Shown here one piece after another: positions 6,601-6,798 of a stretch of 6,798 nucleotides of DNA. Position numbers and translations under genes: made by a program. Each line of letters opens with the position of its first letter. The first letter of the stretch is position 1. The notes under the pieces were generated by a model. That model was given only the letters and a program-made list of their open reading frames with translations. It ran no database searches and had not been told where the DNA came from. This stretch comes from Candidatus Heimdallarchaeota archaeon (GTDB taxonomy: Archaea; Asgardarchaeota; Heimdallarchaeia; Heimdallarchaeales; Heimdallarchaeaceae), in contig JAGLOH010000116.1 of the NCBI GenBank assembly GCA_023139025.1, forward strand, positions 1-6,798, written 5' to 3'.

Positions 6601-6798
6601 GAATGAAAAGTGTAGAATTTTGTGAGTACCAGTCTTGAAAAATATTAAAGATCTCTACATTGTCGAAGATTGGGTCTACTTTGACACTTACTGAAGAGAT
6701 ACTCATTAAGACCATTAGATTCTCTTGCCGATAATCAAATCCTTTTGGTCTTTCCACTAAACTTGAAGGAATTATCGAAACATATTGAAAAACAATAT
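3677..6798 (-). CDS. Tandem FtsX/MacB-type ABC transporter permease (two permease units fused), N-terminus probably beyond the window
   Basis: Integral membrane partner of the ATPase, with at least 1026 residues counted from the GTG at 6757. Apparent membrane segments are near residues 49-71, 120-142, 417-437, 470-492, 511-534, 560-576, 590-615, 652-672, 889-912, 948-968 and 984-1008. Two MacB-type units are visible, each a helix, a large ectodomain, then three helices: unit 1 is 120-534 (ectodomain 143-415) and unit 2 is 652-1008 (ectodomain 673-885). Each unit has a coupling-helix-like stretch after its second helix (EQEVDILRKKGIRRGKI near 447-463; VIKHELMKKIGIKANTI near 924-940), where the ATPase should dock. 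Two extra helices lie between the units and one lies before them. MacB/LolCDE relatives pass ATP-driven motion to periplasmic or extracellular domains to move lipoproteins, lipids, peptides or drugs; the substrate here is unknown. No stop codon occurs between 6757 and the right edge and no good ribosome binding site precedes the GTG or nearby ATGs, so the true start is probably further upstream. Confidence 0.88.
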   Translation of the reverse strand, partial: IVFQYVSIIPSSLVERPKGFDYRQENLMVLMSISSVSVKVDPIFDNVEIFNIFQDWYSQNSTLFILLIVALVGITSSIIYYIIRKIPKVKKFLIDTEEVGKHPLRIRIRKNLLRYFRNIFETFKIIGFTNRKRTILTIFSLLITGFLLNSILIISESQQPAMINAFYKSQDLSDNRMVTAEFTSTIEHLEDTPSGFTPYYHELAEEEIAEIYSDFELGKYTESIKSSYFVQIAAGIIPTQYLIASFPNDTSDVITMLLNEGRAPIHPNEVVVSTAVKNRLSLNLNDSFNLTISSVFLYEEIPDNFTVEVSAVGFYDPPKSSELKIITDYQEQPYDLFRKIRMSALLTINDNLFQIFASSQKFDLLIRGYFHIEFDFADFKMKDRIILLDEQRTIVNKTFTFTFDSYSSITISNEMLWLFGSFNNYYLQNMARILIFAFPALLLSIFMIVESSDLFSTSYEQEVDILRKKGIRRGKIAKLYLSVRIVEAISATLVSFGIAVLTAIPLIKIDGFLRFTNQETELMLSNIIVKMLIVFAVLITISIPKIISIASAKRKHEKDPKKGSNLFKKLPWRDLSFLILGIVLFQIFYNRTYIAFFTQNVSNYIPYLILTMLGALFLIVGGLPIFIKVLSIAWRLLGYVFWKSRKNKFSYIFAEISKDIRYFENITVIFLLVILIIIPSVVIPSTKEEILTQQALFQNGSDLMISNWYEAENVSQEEINSLVKVKNSTHLRLYSIIFGALSNVQLLVINTSDFLSTAYQPTQDVVGFNWTDLPKLDDNSIFLSNTFVEKFKIYPGEELLLTRIVDWIVVSYNVSIISSFELFPVFHNEKDRAINNTLIVLSSECFDIVEPFILGLVLTTDVLLVRLEDIKDVDEMKELLFTMSQNRVVSYMDVRETLATPLYNIFIIEIFLSLGVACVIFIFSSYTTATKVIEKRVIKHELMKKIGIKANTIVNLTLAECSLAALIPGLGIGAIIGFSVLNRLFSLLSYAAEPYSTYTIIYPVTALIIFFLLIPFTLYLSLNWNLRREFRRYAPTQME
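3680..3683 (-). promoter_or_regulatory. Ribosome binding site that decides the ATPase start, inside the permease 3' end
   Basis: The minus strand reads GGAGTGATAAAATG. GGAG is formed by the last two sense codons of the permease (Met-Glu), TGA is its stop, and the ATG is the ATPase start. Seven nucleotides separate GGAG from ATG, a normal distance. The other in-frame ATG at 3699 has only a weak purine stretch before it. Confidence 0.75.

Noticed and set aside
1..6798. CRISPR array, tRNA/rRNA, insertion sequence, integrase or toxin-antitoxin module
   Set aside because: No regularly spaced repeats, no cloverleaf-like or rRNA-like segments, no transposase-like frame and no pair of small overlapping genes were seen; nearly all of the window is filled by four well-supported genes.

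Overview
This is an AT-rich window, most likely from an archaeon. The serine hydrolase gene has a perfect archaeal TATA box (TTTATATA) about 50 nt before its start and a GGTGAT ribosome binding site, and poly-T runs follow genes. The membrane proteins have large ectodomains full of N-glycosylation sequons, and the hydrolase has a C-terminal membrane anchor with a basic tail. Together these fit a low-GC archaeon, possibly of the Asgard (Promethearchaeota) group; the phylum is an inference, since no marker gene is present.

Layout. Positions 1-474 (+) hold the 3' part of a MalY/PatB-type PLP-dependent C-S lyase/aminotransferase gene, cut by the left edge just after the expected catalytic lysine. 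It runs head-on into a minus-strand gene set, with 11 bp between stop codons and a shared inverted repeat there. On the minus strand, in transcription order, come: (i) a tandem FtsX/MacB-type permease (6798-3677, reading frame open to the right edge); (ii) a tandem ABC ATPase (3672-1900), beginning 4 nt after the permease stop with its ribosome binding site inside the permease's last codons; and (iii) after 172 bp with its own promoter, a membrane-anchored serine hydrolase of the class C beta-lactamase/DD-peptidase fold (1727-486).

How they work together. The permease and ATPase form one two-gene unit encoding a complete transporter of the MacB/LolCDE (type VII, mechanotransmission) superfamily. 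It is unusual in that both membrane halves are fused in one polypeptide and both ATPase halves in another, so one copy of each chain should make the whole machine. Such transporters act on substrates at or outside the membrane; the substrate cannot be read here. The downstream hydrolase also works outside the cell but has a separate promoter, so a functional link is possible but unproven. The C-S lyase is on the other strand and looks unrelated.

No RNA genes, mobile elements, CRISPR arrays or integration sites were seen. The only non-coding stretch of note is the 172-bp gap at 1728-1899.
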